From the NCBI RefSeq assembly GCF_027483985.1, contig NZ_JAIXTJ010000020.1, forward strand, positions 62,001-126,000: a stretch of 64,000 nt of DNA. The letters run 5' to 3'. Source of the stretch: Flavobacterium sp. Lineage in GTDB: Bacteria; Bacteroidota; Bacteroidia; Flavobacteriales; Flavobacteriaceae. The position numbers and the translations under genes are program-made. This document shows, piece after piece, positions 51,260 to 61,167 of this stretch; positions within the stretch are counted from its first letter, which is position 1, and every line of letters begins with the position of its first letter. The notes under the pieces were generated by a model that did not search any database, was not told where the DNA came from, and saw only the letters and a program-made list of their open reading frames with translations.

Positions 51260-52888
51260 ATGCCTAAAGGATTCTTTCACGTACCAAAAGCGGTTAATGA
51301 ACCTGTAAAATCATACGCTCCAAATTCTCCAGAAAAAGCTGCTGTTTTAGCCGCTTACAAGAAAATGTGGAACGAAACAATCGATGTTCCAATGTACATC
51401 GGTTCAGAGCAAGTAAAAACTGGAAACACCCGCACAATGTCGGCGCCACACGATCATAAACACGTTGTTGGTACTTATCATTTAGCTGAAAAATCACATG
51501 TTGAAAATGCGATTGCATCAGCTTTAGAAGCTAGAAAAAAATGGTCACAAATGCCTTGGGAACATCGTGCTGCCATCTTTTTAAAAGCAGCTGAATTAAT
51601 TGCTGGTCCATACCGCGCAAGAATAAATGCTGCTACAATGATTGCTCAGTCTAAAACTATTTTTCAGGCTGAAATCGATGCTTCGTGCGAATTAATTGAC
51701 TTTTTACGTTACAACGTAGAATTCATGACCCAAATTTATAACGATCAACCTAAATCAGTTTCTGATATTTGGAATAAAGTTGAATACAGACCATTAGAAG
51801 GTTTTGTATACGCTATTACACCTTTCAACTTTACTGCCATTGCTGCAAATCTTCCTGCAAGTGCCGCTTTAATGGGAAATACGGTAGTTTGGAAACCAAG
51901 TGATAGTCAAGTTTTTTCTGCTAAAATTATTATTGATGTTTTTAGAGAAGCAGGTGTTCCTGATGGCGTTATCAATGTGGTTTTTGGTGATCCAGTTATG
52001 ATTACTGATACGGTTCTTGCTTCGCCAGATTTTGCTGGAGTGCACTACACAGGTTCTACTTTTATTTTCAAAGAAATTTGGAAAAAAATCGGAAATCAAA
52101 TTCACACTTACAAAACTTATCCAAGAATAGTTGGAGAAACAGGAGGAAAAGATTTTATTGTTGCACATCCGTCAGCTAATGTAAAACAAGTTGTCACCGG
52201 AATTACTCGTGGCGCTTTTGAATTTCAAGGTCAAAAATGTTCGGCAGCATCAAGAGCTTACATTCCTCAAAGTCTTTGGGCAGCTGTAAAAGAACAATTG
52301 ATTATTGATGTAAATTCGATGAAAATGGGAAGTCCAGAAGATTTTTCAAATTTCATTACTGCTGTTATTCACGAAGGTTCATTTGATAAATTAGCAAGTT
52401 ATATCGACCAAGCTAAAAAAGATGCTGATGCAGAAATTATCCTTGGCGGAAATTATGATAAATCTAAAGGATATTTCATTGAACCAACGGTTATCGTTAC
52501 CACAAATCCAAAATATGCTACTATGGAAACCGAACTTTTCGGACCAGTGATTACGATTTATGTATATGAAGATGCTAAGTGGCACGAAACTTTAAAATTA
52601 GTAGACGAAACTTCAGAATATGCTTTAACAGGAGCTATTTTCAGTCAAGATAGATATGCAATTGTAGAAGCGACCAAAGCTTTGGAAAACGCTGCCGGAA
52701 ATTTCTACATCAACGACAAACCAACTGGAGCAGTTGTTGGAATGCAGCCTTTTGGTGGTGCAAGAGCATCTGGAACGAATGATAAAGCAGGTTCGATGCA
52801 AAACTTATTGCGTTGGGTTTCGCCAAGAACTATAAAAGAAACTTTTGTAACTCCAGAAGATTACAGATATCCGTTTTTGGGAGAATAA
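51260..52888 (+). CDS. pruA: L-glutamate gamma-semialdehyde dehydrogenase (1-pyrroline-5-carboxylate dehydrogenase)
   Basis: The enzyme oxidises glutamate semialdehyde to glutamate in proline breakdown, using NAD. The 542-residue protein is a stand-alone P5C dehydrogenase with the catalytic Cys C327 in FQGQKCSAAS and the general base E293 in GETGGKD. The N-terminus MPKGFFHVPKAVNEPV and the C-terminal segment PFGGARASGTNDKAG fit the family. No proline dehydrogenase gene is adjacent. Confidence 0.94.
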   Translation: MPKGFFHVPKAVNEPVKSYAPNSPEKAAVLAAYKKMWNETIDVPMYIGSEQVKTGNTRTMSAPHDHKHVVGTYHLAEKSHVENAIASALEARKKWSQMPWEHRAAIFLKAAELIAGPYRARINAATMIAQSKTIFQAEIDASCELIDFLRYNVEFMTQIYNDQPKSVSDIWNKVEYRPLEGFVYAITPFNFTAIAANLPASAALMGNTVVWKPSDSQVFSAKIIIDVFREAGVPDGVINVVFGDPVMITDTVLASPDFAGVHYTGSTFIFKEIWKKIGNQIHTYKTYPRIVGETGGKDFIVAHPSANVKQVVTGITRGAFEFQGQKCSAASRAYIPQSLWAAVKEQLIIDVNSMKMGSPEDFSNFITAVIHEGSFDKLASYIDQAKKDADAEIILGGNYDKSKGYFIEPTVIVTTNPKYATMETELFGPVITIYVYEDAKWHETLKLVDETSEYALTGAIFSQDRYAIVEATKALENAAGNFYINDKPTGAVVGMQPFGGARASGTNDKAGSMQNLLRWVSPRTIKETFVTPEDYRYPFLGE

Positions 52889-52904
52889 TTATCAATACAT
52901 CTAG

Positions 52905-52941
52905 TAAAAAAGCTCAATCAGAAATGTTTGAGCTTTTTTTA
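52905..52941 (+). terminator. pruA terminator
   Basis: AAAAAAGCTCAA and TTTGAGCTTTTTTT pair around a short loop with a long T run. Confidence 0.88.
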
Positions 52942-52942
52942 T

Positions 52943-52972
52943 TTGCCTGATTATTAAAAATTTGTATCTTCG
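52943..52972 (+). promoter_or_regulatory. Promoter of the secreted hydrolase gene
   Basis: TTG at 52943-52945 and TATCTTCG, a one-base variant of the -7 consensus, at 52965-52972, spaced 19 bases. Confidence 0.4.
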
Positions 52973-52993
52973 AAATTCAAAAACCAACAAACT

Positions 52994-55279
52994 ATGACTT
53001 CAAAAATTACTATTTTATTTATTTTTCTGTGTTCACTCTTTGGCTTTAGTCAAGACAAAGCTTATGACCTTTTAAAAACTAGTAGTGCCACAAAAATTTT
53101 ACACGATAGAGTTTATGATTTATCAAAAGCTAGCACTATTACTGCAAAACCCATCACAGCCGATCGTTTTAAACAATTTTATCACGAAATTCAAAGAGCC
53201 GATTTTTTGCAGCGCTTTCCAAAATATGAAACCATAAAAAATCAGGCTGATTTAGGCAAAGCTACCAAGCAAATTCCGTTATCAATTATCATAACTGAAT
53301 TCGAAACTATAAAAAAAGCAGCAGTAGAAAACGGCGACGTTTACTTAAAAAACGAACAATATACCAGCACTAAAAACGCCAGTACAATTTTTGATAATCA
53401 CACTACAACCTTGCTTTCGCCTTTATTGCAAAAAGCCAATTTCAATACTTTTATCCTTGATGAAAACTTTATTTTTAATTCTACCAATAAAGAAATTGTT
53501 GCTGTAAAATTTAAAGATGCTGATTCAAATTATGCCAAAATTAATTTTGGAATTCCTTTCAAAATAAACTTCAAATCAACTGGTAAACAATTGGTTGATT
53601 ATGTTATTGAATTTAAAGACGGTAGCCAAATTAGCAACTCATTTGAAATCAATATGGATGCAATTGAAAATTTCCAAGAAAAAAGCAGTACTTCATTAGC
53701 GCCAAATGTAGTTTCTACCATAACTTCGACAATTGCTTATCAAGGCTACAGCGAAACTGCACCTTATTTTGGTCAAGGTGAATATGAACTATTTTTAGAC
53801 ACAACCAACGGCATTCTAGACAAACCTATTTTTTTAATTGACGGTTTCGATCCAGGTGACTCAAGAAATAGTTCCATAATTTATCAATCATTAAACTACG
53901 GAACAGGTCAAAATTTGGCAGCCGATTTAAGAGCTCAAGGATTTGATGTTATCATCCTAAATTTTCCTATTTACACTCGACCTGGAACTACAACTGTTGT
54001 TGATGGTGGCGTAGATTACATTCAAAGAAATGCAATGATTTTGGTAGAATTGATAAATCAAATTAATGCACAAAAAGTGGGTAATGAACAAAATGTTGTG
54101 ATTGGTCCAAGTATGGGCGGATTGATTTCTAGATATGCTTTACGTTATATGGAATTGAACAATTTGAATCATCAAACAAGGCTATACATATCATTTGACT
54201 CACCTCATCTTGGAGCGAATGTTCCTATTGGATTTCAACATTTGTTCAATTATATGGCTTATGGACCACTCGGAAGTACTGCTGTACAACCCGTTGTTGA
54301 TGGTTTAATCAAAAGTCCGGCGGCGAAACAAATGCTAATCGATCATTTTGAAGGACATCTGCAATCAGGAAGTGCATTTGAATTTAACACAGCTTCCAAT
54401 TCGCTACTTCCAACTGGCGCACCAAATTTTAGAACTGCCTTTCAAACGGAGTTAAACACGATGGGATTTCCTACCACAACACGCAATGTTTCCATCTCGA
54501 ATGGCGCAAGTAATGGCACGATGAATTATTCTCCCAATTTTGAAGCGATGAATTATACGTTTAACGTAAGTTCTTCACAAAGAGCAATTATCAATTTAAG
54601 ATTTACGCCAGCGGCAAATCAAACCAATGAAGTAAGCCGTTTTAGAGGACAACAATATTTTCTGTTTTTTTGGATTACAGGTTATGAAAGTGCTGCCAAT
54701 TCAAAATCACCTGCATTTACTGATGGTTTAGATTCAGCACCTGGAGGAAGATTTGATATGGCTGGTTTTCAAGCTGGCGCAGGAACATCTGATCCCTTAC
54801 TTACAGAATTCTTTGATAATTTATTGGTTGATTATTTTTGCTTTATACCAGCTTGGAGTTCTATGGCAATATCCAATACGAATAACTTATATGCTCCAAT
54901 TACTAGTAATTCTGTAACACCATTTGCAGCAGCTTCTATTCCTACTGTTAACGAAAATCACGTTACCTTGAATGCACAAAACATCACCTTTGCATTAAAT
55001 GAAATTCTAAATCCGACATTAACTACAAATACTAATTTAGCACTGACTAGTCTTTGGATTCAAAATCCGATGCAAAATAGCTTACAAATTAACGCTAACT
55101 ACACTATAGAAAATGCTTCTATTATTGTAAAAGATGTACTTGGAAAAAATGTTTTTGAAATTAGAAACCAAAATATAAACGGCACACTTGACCTTCCGTT
55201 ATCACTTTCGAATGGCGTTTATATGGTTACCATTGAAAACGAACAAGGCAAAATCACTAAAAAAATAATTAAAGGATAA
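52994..55279 (+). CDS. Secreted alpha/beta-hydrolase (lipase-like) with a T9SS sorting tail
   Basis: The 761-residue protein has a signal peptide (ending FGFSQ, about residue 20) and a long N-terminal region of about 230 residues. A lipase-like alpha/beta domain follows, with FLIDGFDPGD, FDVIILNFPIY, the nucleophile elbow GPSMGG (S373) and SFDSPHLGANVP. A C-terminal T9SS domain ends GVYMVTIENEQGKITKKIIKG. The motifs recall triacylglycerol or PHB-type hydrolases, but the substrate is unknown. The tail predicts surface export. Function of the N-terminal part is not recognised. Confidence 0.85.
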   Translation: MTSKITILFIFLCSLFGFSQDKAYDLLKTSSATKILHDRVYDLSKASTITAKPITADRFKQFYHEIQRADFLQRFPKYETIKNQADLGKATKQIPLSIIITEFETIKKAAVENGDVYLKNEQYTSTKNASTIFDNHTTTLLSPLLQKANFNTFILDENFIFNSTNKEIVAVKFKDADSNYAKINFGIPFKINFKSTGKQLVDYVIEFKDGSQISNSFEINMDAIENFQEKSSTSLAPNVVSTITSTIAYQGYSETAPYFGQGEYELFLDTTNGILDKPIFLIDGFDPGDSRNSSIIYQSLNYGTGQNLAADLRAQGFDVIILNFPIYTRPGTTTVVDGGVDYIQRNAMILVELINQINAQKVGNEQNVVIGPSMGGLISRYALRYMELNNLNHQTRLYISFDSPHLGANVPIGFQHLFNYMAYGPLGSTAVQPVVDGLIKSPAAKQMLIDHFEGHLQSGSAFEFNTASNSLLPTGAPNFRTAFQTELNTMGFPTTTRNVSISNGASNGTMNYSPNFEAMNYTFNVSSSQRAIINLRFTPAANQTNEVSRFRGQQYFLFFWITGYESAANSKSPAFTDGLDSAPGGRFDMAGFQAGAGTSDPLLTEFFDNLLVDYFCFIPAWSSMAISNTNNLYAPITSNSVTPFAAASIPTVNENHVTLNAQNITFALNEILNPTLTTNTNLALTSLWIQNPMQNSLQINANYTIENASIIVKDVLGKNVFEIRNQNINGTLDLPLSLSNGVYMVTIENEQGKITKKIIKG

Positions 55280-55284
55280 AATAG

Positions 55285-55313
55285 AAAAGTCTCCAAATTG
55301 GAGACTTTTTTTA
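55285..55313. terminator. Bidirectional terminator between the secreted hydrolase and rsmG
   Basis: AAAAGTCTCCAA and TTGGAGACTTTT form a 12-base perfect dyad with a T run. It touches the rsmG stop codon. Confidence 0.9.
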
Positions 55314-55931
55314 TTTCAATGGCAAATGCACCACTTTTTTAGTTTCAAAAAACTCATCGGAAAAAAATTCAGATAAATTATATTCTGTCGCTTTCGGAAA
55401 ATCTTTTAGCTCTTCAGATAAATCGCCACCTTTTAAATATAATATTCCGTTTTCTAATTCGTGCTTCGATTTGGTTTTCATTTTTCCTTTTACCCAACTC
55501 ACAAAATCAGGCATATTGGTTACGGCACGACTTACGATGAAATCAAAATCGTGTTCTACAAGTTCGGCACGTTTTTGTTCGGCTTTAATGTTTTTTAAAC
55601 CTAATGCTTTGATAACTTCATTAACTACTTTTATTTTTTTGGCGATAATATCAATAGCATAAAAATTAGCTTCTGGAAATAAAATTGCTAAAGGAATAGC
55701 TGGAAAACCACCACCAGTGCCAACATCCATAATTTTGGAACCCGATTTGAATTCTAAAATTTTAGCGATTCCTAAAGAATGTAATACGTGGCGTGTATAC
55801 AATTCATCAATATCTTTTCTTGAAATGACATTGATTTTAGCATTCCAATCTTCATATAAATTTTGCAACAGTTCAAATTGTTGTTTCTGATTATCGGTAA
55901 GATTTGGAAATTGCTTTAGAATCTCTTCCAT
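55311..55931 (-). CDS. rsmG: RsmG (GidB), 16S rRNA m7G527 methyltransferase
   Basis: RsmG methylates N7 of G527 in 16S rRNA. The 206-residue protein has the DWNAKINVISRKD block (about residues 32-44), the SAM loop IMDVGTGGGFPAIPLAI (about 68-84), and FIVSRAVTNM. Length and motifs fit the family. Loss of this gene gives low-level streptomycin resistance in other bacteria. A TACTTTTG box lies 16 bases upstream. Confidence 0.94.
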   Translation of the reverse strand: MEEILKQFPNLTDNQKQQFELLQNLYEDWNAKINVISRKDIDELYTRHVLHSLGIAKILEFKSGSKIMDVGTGGGFPAIPLAILFPEANFYAIDIIAKKIKVVNEVIKALGLKNIKAEQKRAELVEHDFDFIVSRAVTNMPDFVSWVKGKMKTKSKHELENGILYLKGGDLSEELKDFPKATEYNLSEFFSDEFFETKKVVHLPLK

Positions 55932-55947
55932 AAATTTATTTTTTTTA

Positions 55948-55955
55948 CAAAAGTA
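55948..55955 (-). promoter_or_regulatory. -7 box of rsmG
   Basis: TACTTTTG on the minus strand, 16 bases from the ATG. Confidence 0.5.
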
Positions 55956-55992
55956 AACAATTTGAAAATGTTTTTTTTTAATTAATTAACAC

Positions 55993-56021
55993 TTGTGCAA
56001 TCTTAATAATATTTATATTTG
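55993..56021 (+). promoter_or_regulatory. Promoter of the fatty-acid desaturase gene
   Basis: TTG at 55993-55995 and TATATTTG at 56014-56021, spaced 18 bases. Confidence 0.6.
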
Positions 56022-56039
56022 TAAAAATTAATTATTTCT

Positions 56040-57137
56040 ATGAATACAACAATGCCAACATTCTCAAAACAAGATAGTTTGAAGTTTTTTAGAACTTTGA
56101 ACTCTAGAGTTAACGCTTACTTTAAAGAGAATAAAATTGAAAAAACAGGAAACTGGAAACTGCATTTAAAAACAATTATACTTTTTACCGTTTTTCTAAC
56201 ACCTTATTTTTTAATAATCACACTTACCGATATGCCTTTTTGGGTATTCCTTTTATTATCCGTAGTAATTGGAATTGGAATGGCAGGAATTGGAATGAAT
56301 GTAATGCACGACGGTAATCACGGTTCGTATTCTAACAAATCTTGGATCAACAAATTTATGGGTGGAAGCATCTATATTCTTGCCGGAAATGTTTACAACT
56401 GGCAAGTACAACATAACGTTCTGCACCACACTTACACCAACATTCACGGACACGATGAAGACTTAGATGCCGGACGTGTTATCCGTTTTACAAAACACGC
56501 TGAATGGCATAGTTTTCATAAATTCCAGCACTACTACTCTATTTTCCTTTATGGTTTATTGACTTTTAACTGGTCACTTACTACCGATTTTAAGCAAATG
56601 AGAGCTTATCTTGGCAGAAAATTATCTTATGGTGAAGCTAAAAGTCCGAAGATTTTATGGACAACCTTAATTATAACCAAAATCATTTATTTTTCTATAT
56701 GGTTAGCTTTACCAATGATTTTAGGAATTGTATGGTGGCAAGTATTAGTTGGATTCTTTGTAATGCACTACACTGCTGGTTTAATTTTGAGCGTTGTATT
56801 TCAATTGGCTCATGTTGTTGATGAAACTACCAATCCAGCACCAAATGAGGCCGGAGAAATTGAAAACACTTGGGCGATACACCAACTGTATACCACTGCG
56901 AACTTTGCTCCTAAAAACAAAATAGTAAATTGGTTTACTGGCGGATTAAACCACCAAATTGAGCATCATATTTTCCCACATATCAGTCACATTCATTATG
57001 GTAAAATTGCAGAAATTGTAAAAGAAACTGCTCAAGAATGCAACCTACCATACCACGAATTTAAGACTATGAGAAGTGCTGTTATTGCGCATTTCAAACA
57101 TTTGAAGGATTTAGGACAAAAACCTGTTCTGTCTTAA
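56040..57137 (+). CDS. Membrane fatty-acid desaturase (acyl-lipid/acyl-CoA type)
   Basis: The enzyme introduces a double bond into a fatty acyl chain using a di-iron centre. The 365-residue polytopic protein has all three histidine boxes: H90-DGN-H94, H125-NVL-HH (129, 130), and NHQIEHHIFP (near residue 305). The QxxHH third box is typical of front-end (delta-5/delta-6-like) desaturases rather than delta-9 enzymes, though regiospecificity cannot be fixed from this. A hairpin terminator follows. Confidence 0.9.
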   Translation: MNTTMPTFSKQDSLKFFRTLNSRVNAYFKENKIEKTGNWKLHLKTIILFTVFLTPYFLIITLTDMPFWVFLLLSVVIGIGMAGIGMNVMHDGNHGSYSNKSWINKFMGGSIYILAGNVYNWQVQHNVLHHTYTNIHGHDEDLDAGRVIRFTKHAEWHSFHKFQHYYSIFLYGLLTFNWSLTTDFKQMRAYLGRKLSYGEAKSPKILWTTLIITKIIYFSIWLALPMILGIVWWQVLVGFFVMHYTAGLILSVVFQLAHVVDETTNPAPNEAGEIENTWAIHQLYTTANFAPKNKIVNWFTGGLNHQIEHHIFPHISHIHYGKIAEIVKETAQECNLPYHEFKTMRSAVIAHFKHLKDLGQKPVLS

Positions 57138-57151
57138 TAAAAATTTAATTC

Positions 57152-57180
57152 TAAAGGCGTATTTTTGTACGTCTTTTTTT
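57152..57180 (+). terminator. Terminator after the desaturase gene
   Basis: AAGGCGTA and TACGTCTT pair (one G-T pair) around a short T-rich loop, followed by seven T residues. Confidence 0.7.
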
Positions 57181-57214
57181 ATTTACAATAATTTACAGCA
57201 CACACAACACCATT

Positions 57215-58405
57215 ATGAAAAACCCATTATCAGACAGAATTAATCAATTATCTACTTCACAAACGCTTGCTATGGCAGCCTTAGCGAGAGAATTAAAAGC
57301 ACAAGGAAAAGACATCATTAGTTTAAGTTTGGGAGAACCCGATTTTAATACACCTGATTTCATTAAAGAAGCTGCCAAGAAAGCAATTGATGAAAATTAC
57401 TCTACCTATTCGCCTGTTGATGGTTATATGGAGTTGAAAGAAGCCATTTGCCGAAAATTCAAACGTGATAATAATCTAGATTATAAACCTTCCAATATTG
57501 TAGTTTCGACTGGAGCTAAACAATCTTTATACAACATTGCTCAATGTATGATTAATCCTGGTGACGAAGTAATTCTTCCGGCACCTTATTGGGTTTCTTA
57601 CTTTGAAATTATAAAAATAGCTGGTGGAATTCCAGTTGAAGTTCCGACTTCGGTTGAAAGTGATTTCAAAATTACACCTGAACAATTAGAAAAAGCAATT
57701 ACTCCAAAAACCAAAATGATTTGGTACAGTTCTCCTTGTAATCCAAGTGGTTCTGTTTATAGTCGTGAAGAGTTGGCGGCTTTATCAAAAGTCATTTTAA
57801 ATCAAGAAAACGAGATTTATGTAGTTGCTGATGAAATCTACGAACACATTAATTTCTCGGGTACTTTTTGTAGTATAGCTACTATTGATGGAATGTTTGA
57901 CAGAACCATTACCGTAAATGGTGTTGCCAAAGCTTTCGCAATGACAGGATGGAGAATTGGGTATATTGGTGCTTCTGAAACCATTGCTAAAGCTTGTACT
58001 AAAATGCAAGGACAAGTTACCTCTGGAGCAAATTCTATTGCACAAAGAGCTACGATTACCGCAGTTGATGCTGATCCAAGTGTGTTGAACGAGATGGTTA
58101 CTGCCTTTAAAAATCGTAGAGATTTGGTAGTTGGTTTAGTAAAAGACATTCCTGGTTTCAAGCTCAATGTTCCGGAAGGCGCTTTTTATGTTTTTCCTGA
58201 TGTTTCTTATTATTTTGGCAAAACTTTACGAGGAAAATTAATCAACAATGCAGATGATTTCTCTATGTATTTGTTAGCAGAAGCTAATGTAGCAACTGTT
58301 ACTGGAGATGCTTTTGGAAATGCTAATTGCATCCGTTTTTCTTATGCTACGAGTGAAGCCTTGTTAACGGAAGCTATGAAACGAATTAAAGAAGCAGTGG
58401 TTTAA
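57215..58405 (+). CDS. Class I pyridoxal-phosphate aminotransferase (aspartate-type)
   Basis: The 396-residue protein has the N-terminal SLGEPDFNTPDFI block, the PAPYWVSY substrate-binding segment, SPCNPSG, and the catalytic lysine K239 in GVAKAFAMTGWRIGY, followed by the arginine motif SYATSE. This is the subgroup of aspartate/prephenate aminotransferases common in many bacteria. The exact amino donor is not settled by sequence. Confidence 0.92.
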   Translation: MKNPLSDRINQLSTSQTLAMAALARELKAQGKDIISLSLGEPDFNTPDFIKEAAKKAIDENYSTYSPVDGYMELKEAICRKFKRDNNLDYKPSNIVVSTGAKQSLYNIAQCMINPGDEVILPAPYWVSYFEIIKIAGGIPVEVPTSVESDFKITPEQLEKAITPKTKMIWYSSPCNPSGSVYSREELAALSKVILNQENEIYVVADEIYEHINFSGTFCSIATIDGMFDRTITVNGVAKAFAMTGWRIGYIGASETIAKACTKMQGQVTSGANSIAQRATITAVDADPSVLNEMVTAFKNRRDLVVGLVKDIPGFKLNVPEGAFYVFPDVSYYFGKTLRGKLINNADDFSMYLLAEANVATVTGDAFGNANCIRFSYATSEALLTEAMKRIKEAVV

Positions 58406-58442
58406 ACTTCCAATACATAAATTCTAAATTCCCATTTATATC

Positions 58443-58476
58443 AAACCTCAAAATTCAAACTTTGAGGTTTTTTTAT
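58443..58476. terminator. Terminator between the aminotransferase and acetyltransferase genes
   Basis: AAACCTCAAA and TTTGAGGTTT form a stem with a T run. It touches the stop codon of the convergent acetyltransferase gene and should act both ways. Confidence 0.85.
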
Positions 58477-59030
58477 TGGTTTAATTTTCTAATCACTTTT
58501 GCAGGATTTCCAACGGCTAGTGAATTCTCAGGAATATCTTTTGTGACTACCGATCCTGCGCCAATTGTACATCCATCTCCAATTTTTACACCTGGACAAA
58601 TTACTGAGTTTCCTCCTATCCAACAATCATTACCAATTGAAACTGGTTTTGAAAACTCAACGGTTCTTCTTTCGATAGCGTCAAGCGGATGCGTAGCTGT
58701 ATAAATATGAACATTGGGTCCAAAGAAAACATTGTTTCCAATTTCGATTTTCATTGTATCTAGAACTACACAATTGACATTGAAATATACATTTTCTCCC
58801 GAATGAATATTGTAGCCATAGTCACAATGAAATGGCGGTTCGATGTATAATCGCTTATGAGCGTTAGGCATTAATTCTCTTAGAATATTCCTTGCATTAC
58901 CATTCATTACATACTCAGTAACATTCAATCTGTGCAAAAATTTCTTTGCGCGAAGTCGTTCAGCAACTAGAACTTTATCGTTAGCATAATAGCTTTCACC
59001 TGCGAGCATTTTCTCTTTTTCGGTTTTCAT
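58473..59030 (-). CDS. Maltose/galactoside-type O-acetyltransferase (left-handed beta helix)
   Basis: The 185-residue protein has the N-terminal KEKMLAGESYYANDK block of maltose O-acetyltransferases, then hexapeptide repeats (about 60-180; e.g. WIGGNSVICPGVKIGDGCTI). The HPLDAIER segment carries the likely catalytic His. It transfers acetyl groups from acetyl-CoA to sugars. In vivo substrates of this family are often unclear. Confidence 0.9.
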   Translation of the reverse strand: MKTEKEKMLAGESYYANDKVLVAERLRAKKFLHRLNVTEYVMNGNARNILRELMPNAHKRLYIEPPFHCDYGYNIHSGENVYFNVNCVVLDTMKIEIGNNVFFGPNVHIYTATHPLDAIERRTVEFSKPVSIGNDCWIGGNSVICPGVKIGDGCTIGAGSVVTKDIPENSLAVGNPAKVIRKLNQ

Positions 59031-59054
59031 TTCAATGGGTAATTATTGGCCATT

Positions 59055-59062
59055 CAAATATA
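59055..59062 (-). promoter_or_regulatory. -7 box of the acetyltransferase gene
   Basis: TATATTTG on the minus strand, 24 bases from the ATG. Confidence 0.5.
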
Positions 59063-59126
59063 GTATTTCTTATCAATTTAGAATCACTTCTCTCTAAGGG
59101 TTTCTACGTGAATTTTACTGAAAATT

Positions 59127-59155
59127 TTGTTATTAGTTTGAAATAGATACTTTTG
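59127..59155 (+). promoter_or_regulatory. Promoter of the histidine kinase / response regulator pair
   Basis: TTG at 59127-59129 and TACTTTTG at 59148-59155, spaced 18 bases. Confidence 0.55.
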
Positions 59156-59174
59156 TTCAAAATACCAACTAATT

Positions 59175-61166
59175 ATGTTTATTAAGAAAATAACGATAAT
59201 TTTTATTTTAGGATTAAGTTTGACTTTTTTTGGATCTTGTAAGAACGAGAAAACCAAAACTATCCTTTTTGAAAAAAAGATAGAAAAAGAAGATGCAACA
59301 ATGGCGTGGCTTCACAAGGTCGAAAATTATAGAAAAACCAATAAATATTTTCCGGTATTCTATAAGTATTACAACCAAAAAATAAAAGATAAAAACTACT
59401 TAGAAGCTACTAAAGTATTAGATATTGCTTGCGTTTTCTTGGCTGATTCTTATGATTTTAACGACCAATTTATGGCCACTGTCAATGAATTCAATATAAA
59501 ATACAGAAAAGAAGTTCCTGCCTTAAAAACCACATTTATCGATGCTTATTTGGCTAACTACTATTTTGATAAATACGATTTAATAAAAGTTGAAGAATAT
59601 TTTAAAAAAGTCACTGCGTTAGAACCTAATGACTATGCCAGCTGTTATAATGTTGCCAGAGCTTATTATGACTTGTCCTATCTGTATTATATAAAAGGAA
59701 AGCAAAATCTCAGTTTAGAAGCTAACCAAAAGTCGTTTGACTATTTCAGTAAAATTGATAATCCTAAAGGGTTAGCATTTGTATATTCTAATTATGCCAA
59801 CATTTATACTGCGATTGGCGATAAAAAAAGAGCTATTCACAATGCAGATAAAGCGATACAAGCGTATAAAAGTATTGGCAATACCTATAATGTTTATATT
59901 GGACTAATTAATAAAATTTCTATTTATGATTTTTTAGGTGATTCTAGAAAAGCAGCATTAGTTGACTCCACTTACCAAGCTTATTTTAAGACCAATGACA
60001 ATAATGATGTTTTAAAAATCAAATTTTATGGTTTTAAAGTCGAAAATTTACTTAACGAAAACAAATTAGACGAGGCAAAGAAAACCTTAGATGCCTTCAA
60101 AGCTTTAGTTGAGAAAGTTGATTCCGATGATTTTACTCAAGAGTATAAAGTAACCGATGCCTTATATCAAATTAAGAAAAATCCAAACTATTCTAATTTT
60201 GAGGATATAAAGAAGGCTTTACCGACTTTAATTACTAATCAGCAGTATGAAAAAGTGAACATGTTTTATGGCGTTTTACAAAAAAGTGCTCTTGAAAATA
60301 ATGACTATAAAAATGCTTTTACTATTGAAAAAGACAAAAAAGTTATAGCAGATAGTATCGGAAACATTGCCACTAGAGGAAAAATAGCCGAATTAGAAGC
60401 TATTTATCAAACCCAGAAAAAAGAACAACAAATTGCTTTACAAGAGAAAACAATTGTAAACAAAAACACCACAATCGCATTATTAGCTTCTTTGTTTATA
60501 GGGTTGTTGTTGACTTTGGCAGTATATAGCGCCAAACAAAAACAAAAGAAACTTAAACTAGAAAAACAAAACGCACAAGAATATACCAAACAATTACTTG
60601 ACAAAACGGAAGAAGAGCGCAAGCGCATCGCTAGTGATTTGCACGACAGCGTAAGCCACGAATTATTGAGTTTGAAAAACTTGTTTCAAGAGAAAAATGA
60701 AATCACTAATACGAAAATTGATGCCATAATAAACGATATTCGAATTATTAGTCGAAATTTACATCCCATTATGTTTGACAAAATTGGTTTACAATCTAGC
60801 ATTGAACAACTGGTGGAACGTACCCAATCTGTAAACGATTTTATGGTTTCAGCAGAAATAGATTATCATAATTCTTTAACAACTCCTAACGAATTACAAG
60901 TCTATAGAATTATACAAGAATCATTGTCTAATATTATAAAATATGCTAATGCTATCGCAGCCAAAATCACTATTCTTGATAAAACCGATAGTGTTTTTAT
61001 TGAAATAAAAGACAACGGAAAAGGATTTGATGTTACCGAAACGCTAAATGGTAAAAATGCTTTTGGATTGCACAATATTATCGAACGAAGCCGAGCTATT
61101 GGTGGTGAAGCCAAAATAATTTCAGATAAAAACGGAACCGTTGTAACGGTTGAAATAAAAAAATAA
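59175..61166 (+). CDS. TPR-containing sensor histidine kinase (HisKA_3 type)
   Basis: The 663-residue protein opens with a lipoprotein-like signal (SLTFFGSC, Cys near residue 21). TPR repeats cover about 100-350 (e.g. KGLAFVYSNYANIYTAIGDKK). A membrane helix lies at about 433-452, then a coiled coil, the dimerisation/phosphoacceptor segment with H490 in SDLHDSVSHELLS, and an ATPase domain ending with GKNAFGLHNIIERS and IISDKNGTVVTVEI. The TPR part should be periplasmic and the kinase cytoplasmic. It is one base before its response regulator gene, forming a two-component system with an unknown signal. Confidence 0.9.
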   Translation: MFIKKITIIFILGLSLTFFGSCKNEKTKTILFEKKIEKEDATMAWLHKVENYRKTNKYFPVFYKYYNQKIKDKNYLEATKVLDIACVFLADSYDFNDQFMATVNEFNIKYRKEVPALKTTFIDAYLANYYFDKYDLIKVEEYFKKVTALEPNDYASCYNVARAYYDLSYLYYIKGKQNLSLEANQKSFDYFSKIDNPKGLAFVYSNYANIYTAIGDKKRAIHNADKAIQAYKSIGNTYNVYIGLINKISIYDFLGDSRKAALVDSTYQAYFKTNDNNDVLKIKFYGFKVENLLNENKLDEAKKTLDAFKALVEKVDSDDFTQEYKVTDALYQIKKNPNYSNFEDIKKALPTLITNQQYEKVNMFYGVLQKSALENNDYKNAFTIEKDKKVIADSIGNIATRGKIAELEAIYQTQKKEQQIALQEKTIVNKNTTIALLASLFIGLLLTLAVYSAKQKQKKLKLEKQNAQEYTKQLLDKTEEERKRIASDLHDSVSHELLSLKNLFQEKNEITNTKIDAIINDIRIISRNLHPIMFDKIGLQSSIEQLVERTQSVNDFMVSAEIDYHNSLTTPNELQVYRIIQESLSNIIKYANAIAAKITILDKTDSVFIEIKDNGKGFDVTETLNGKNAFGLHNIIERSRAIGGEAKIISDKNGTVVTVEIKK

Positions 61167-61167
61167 T

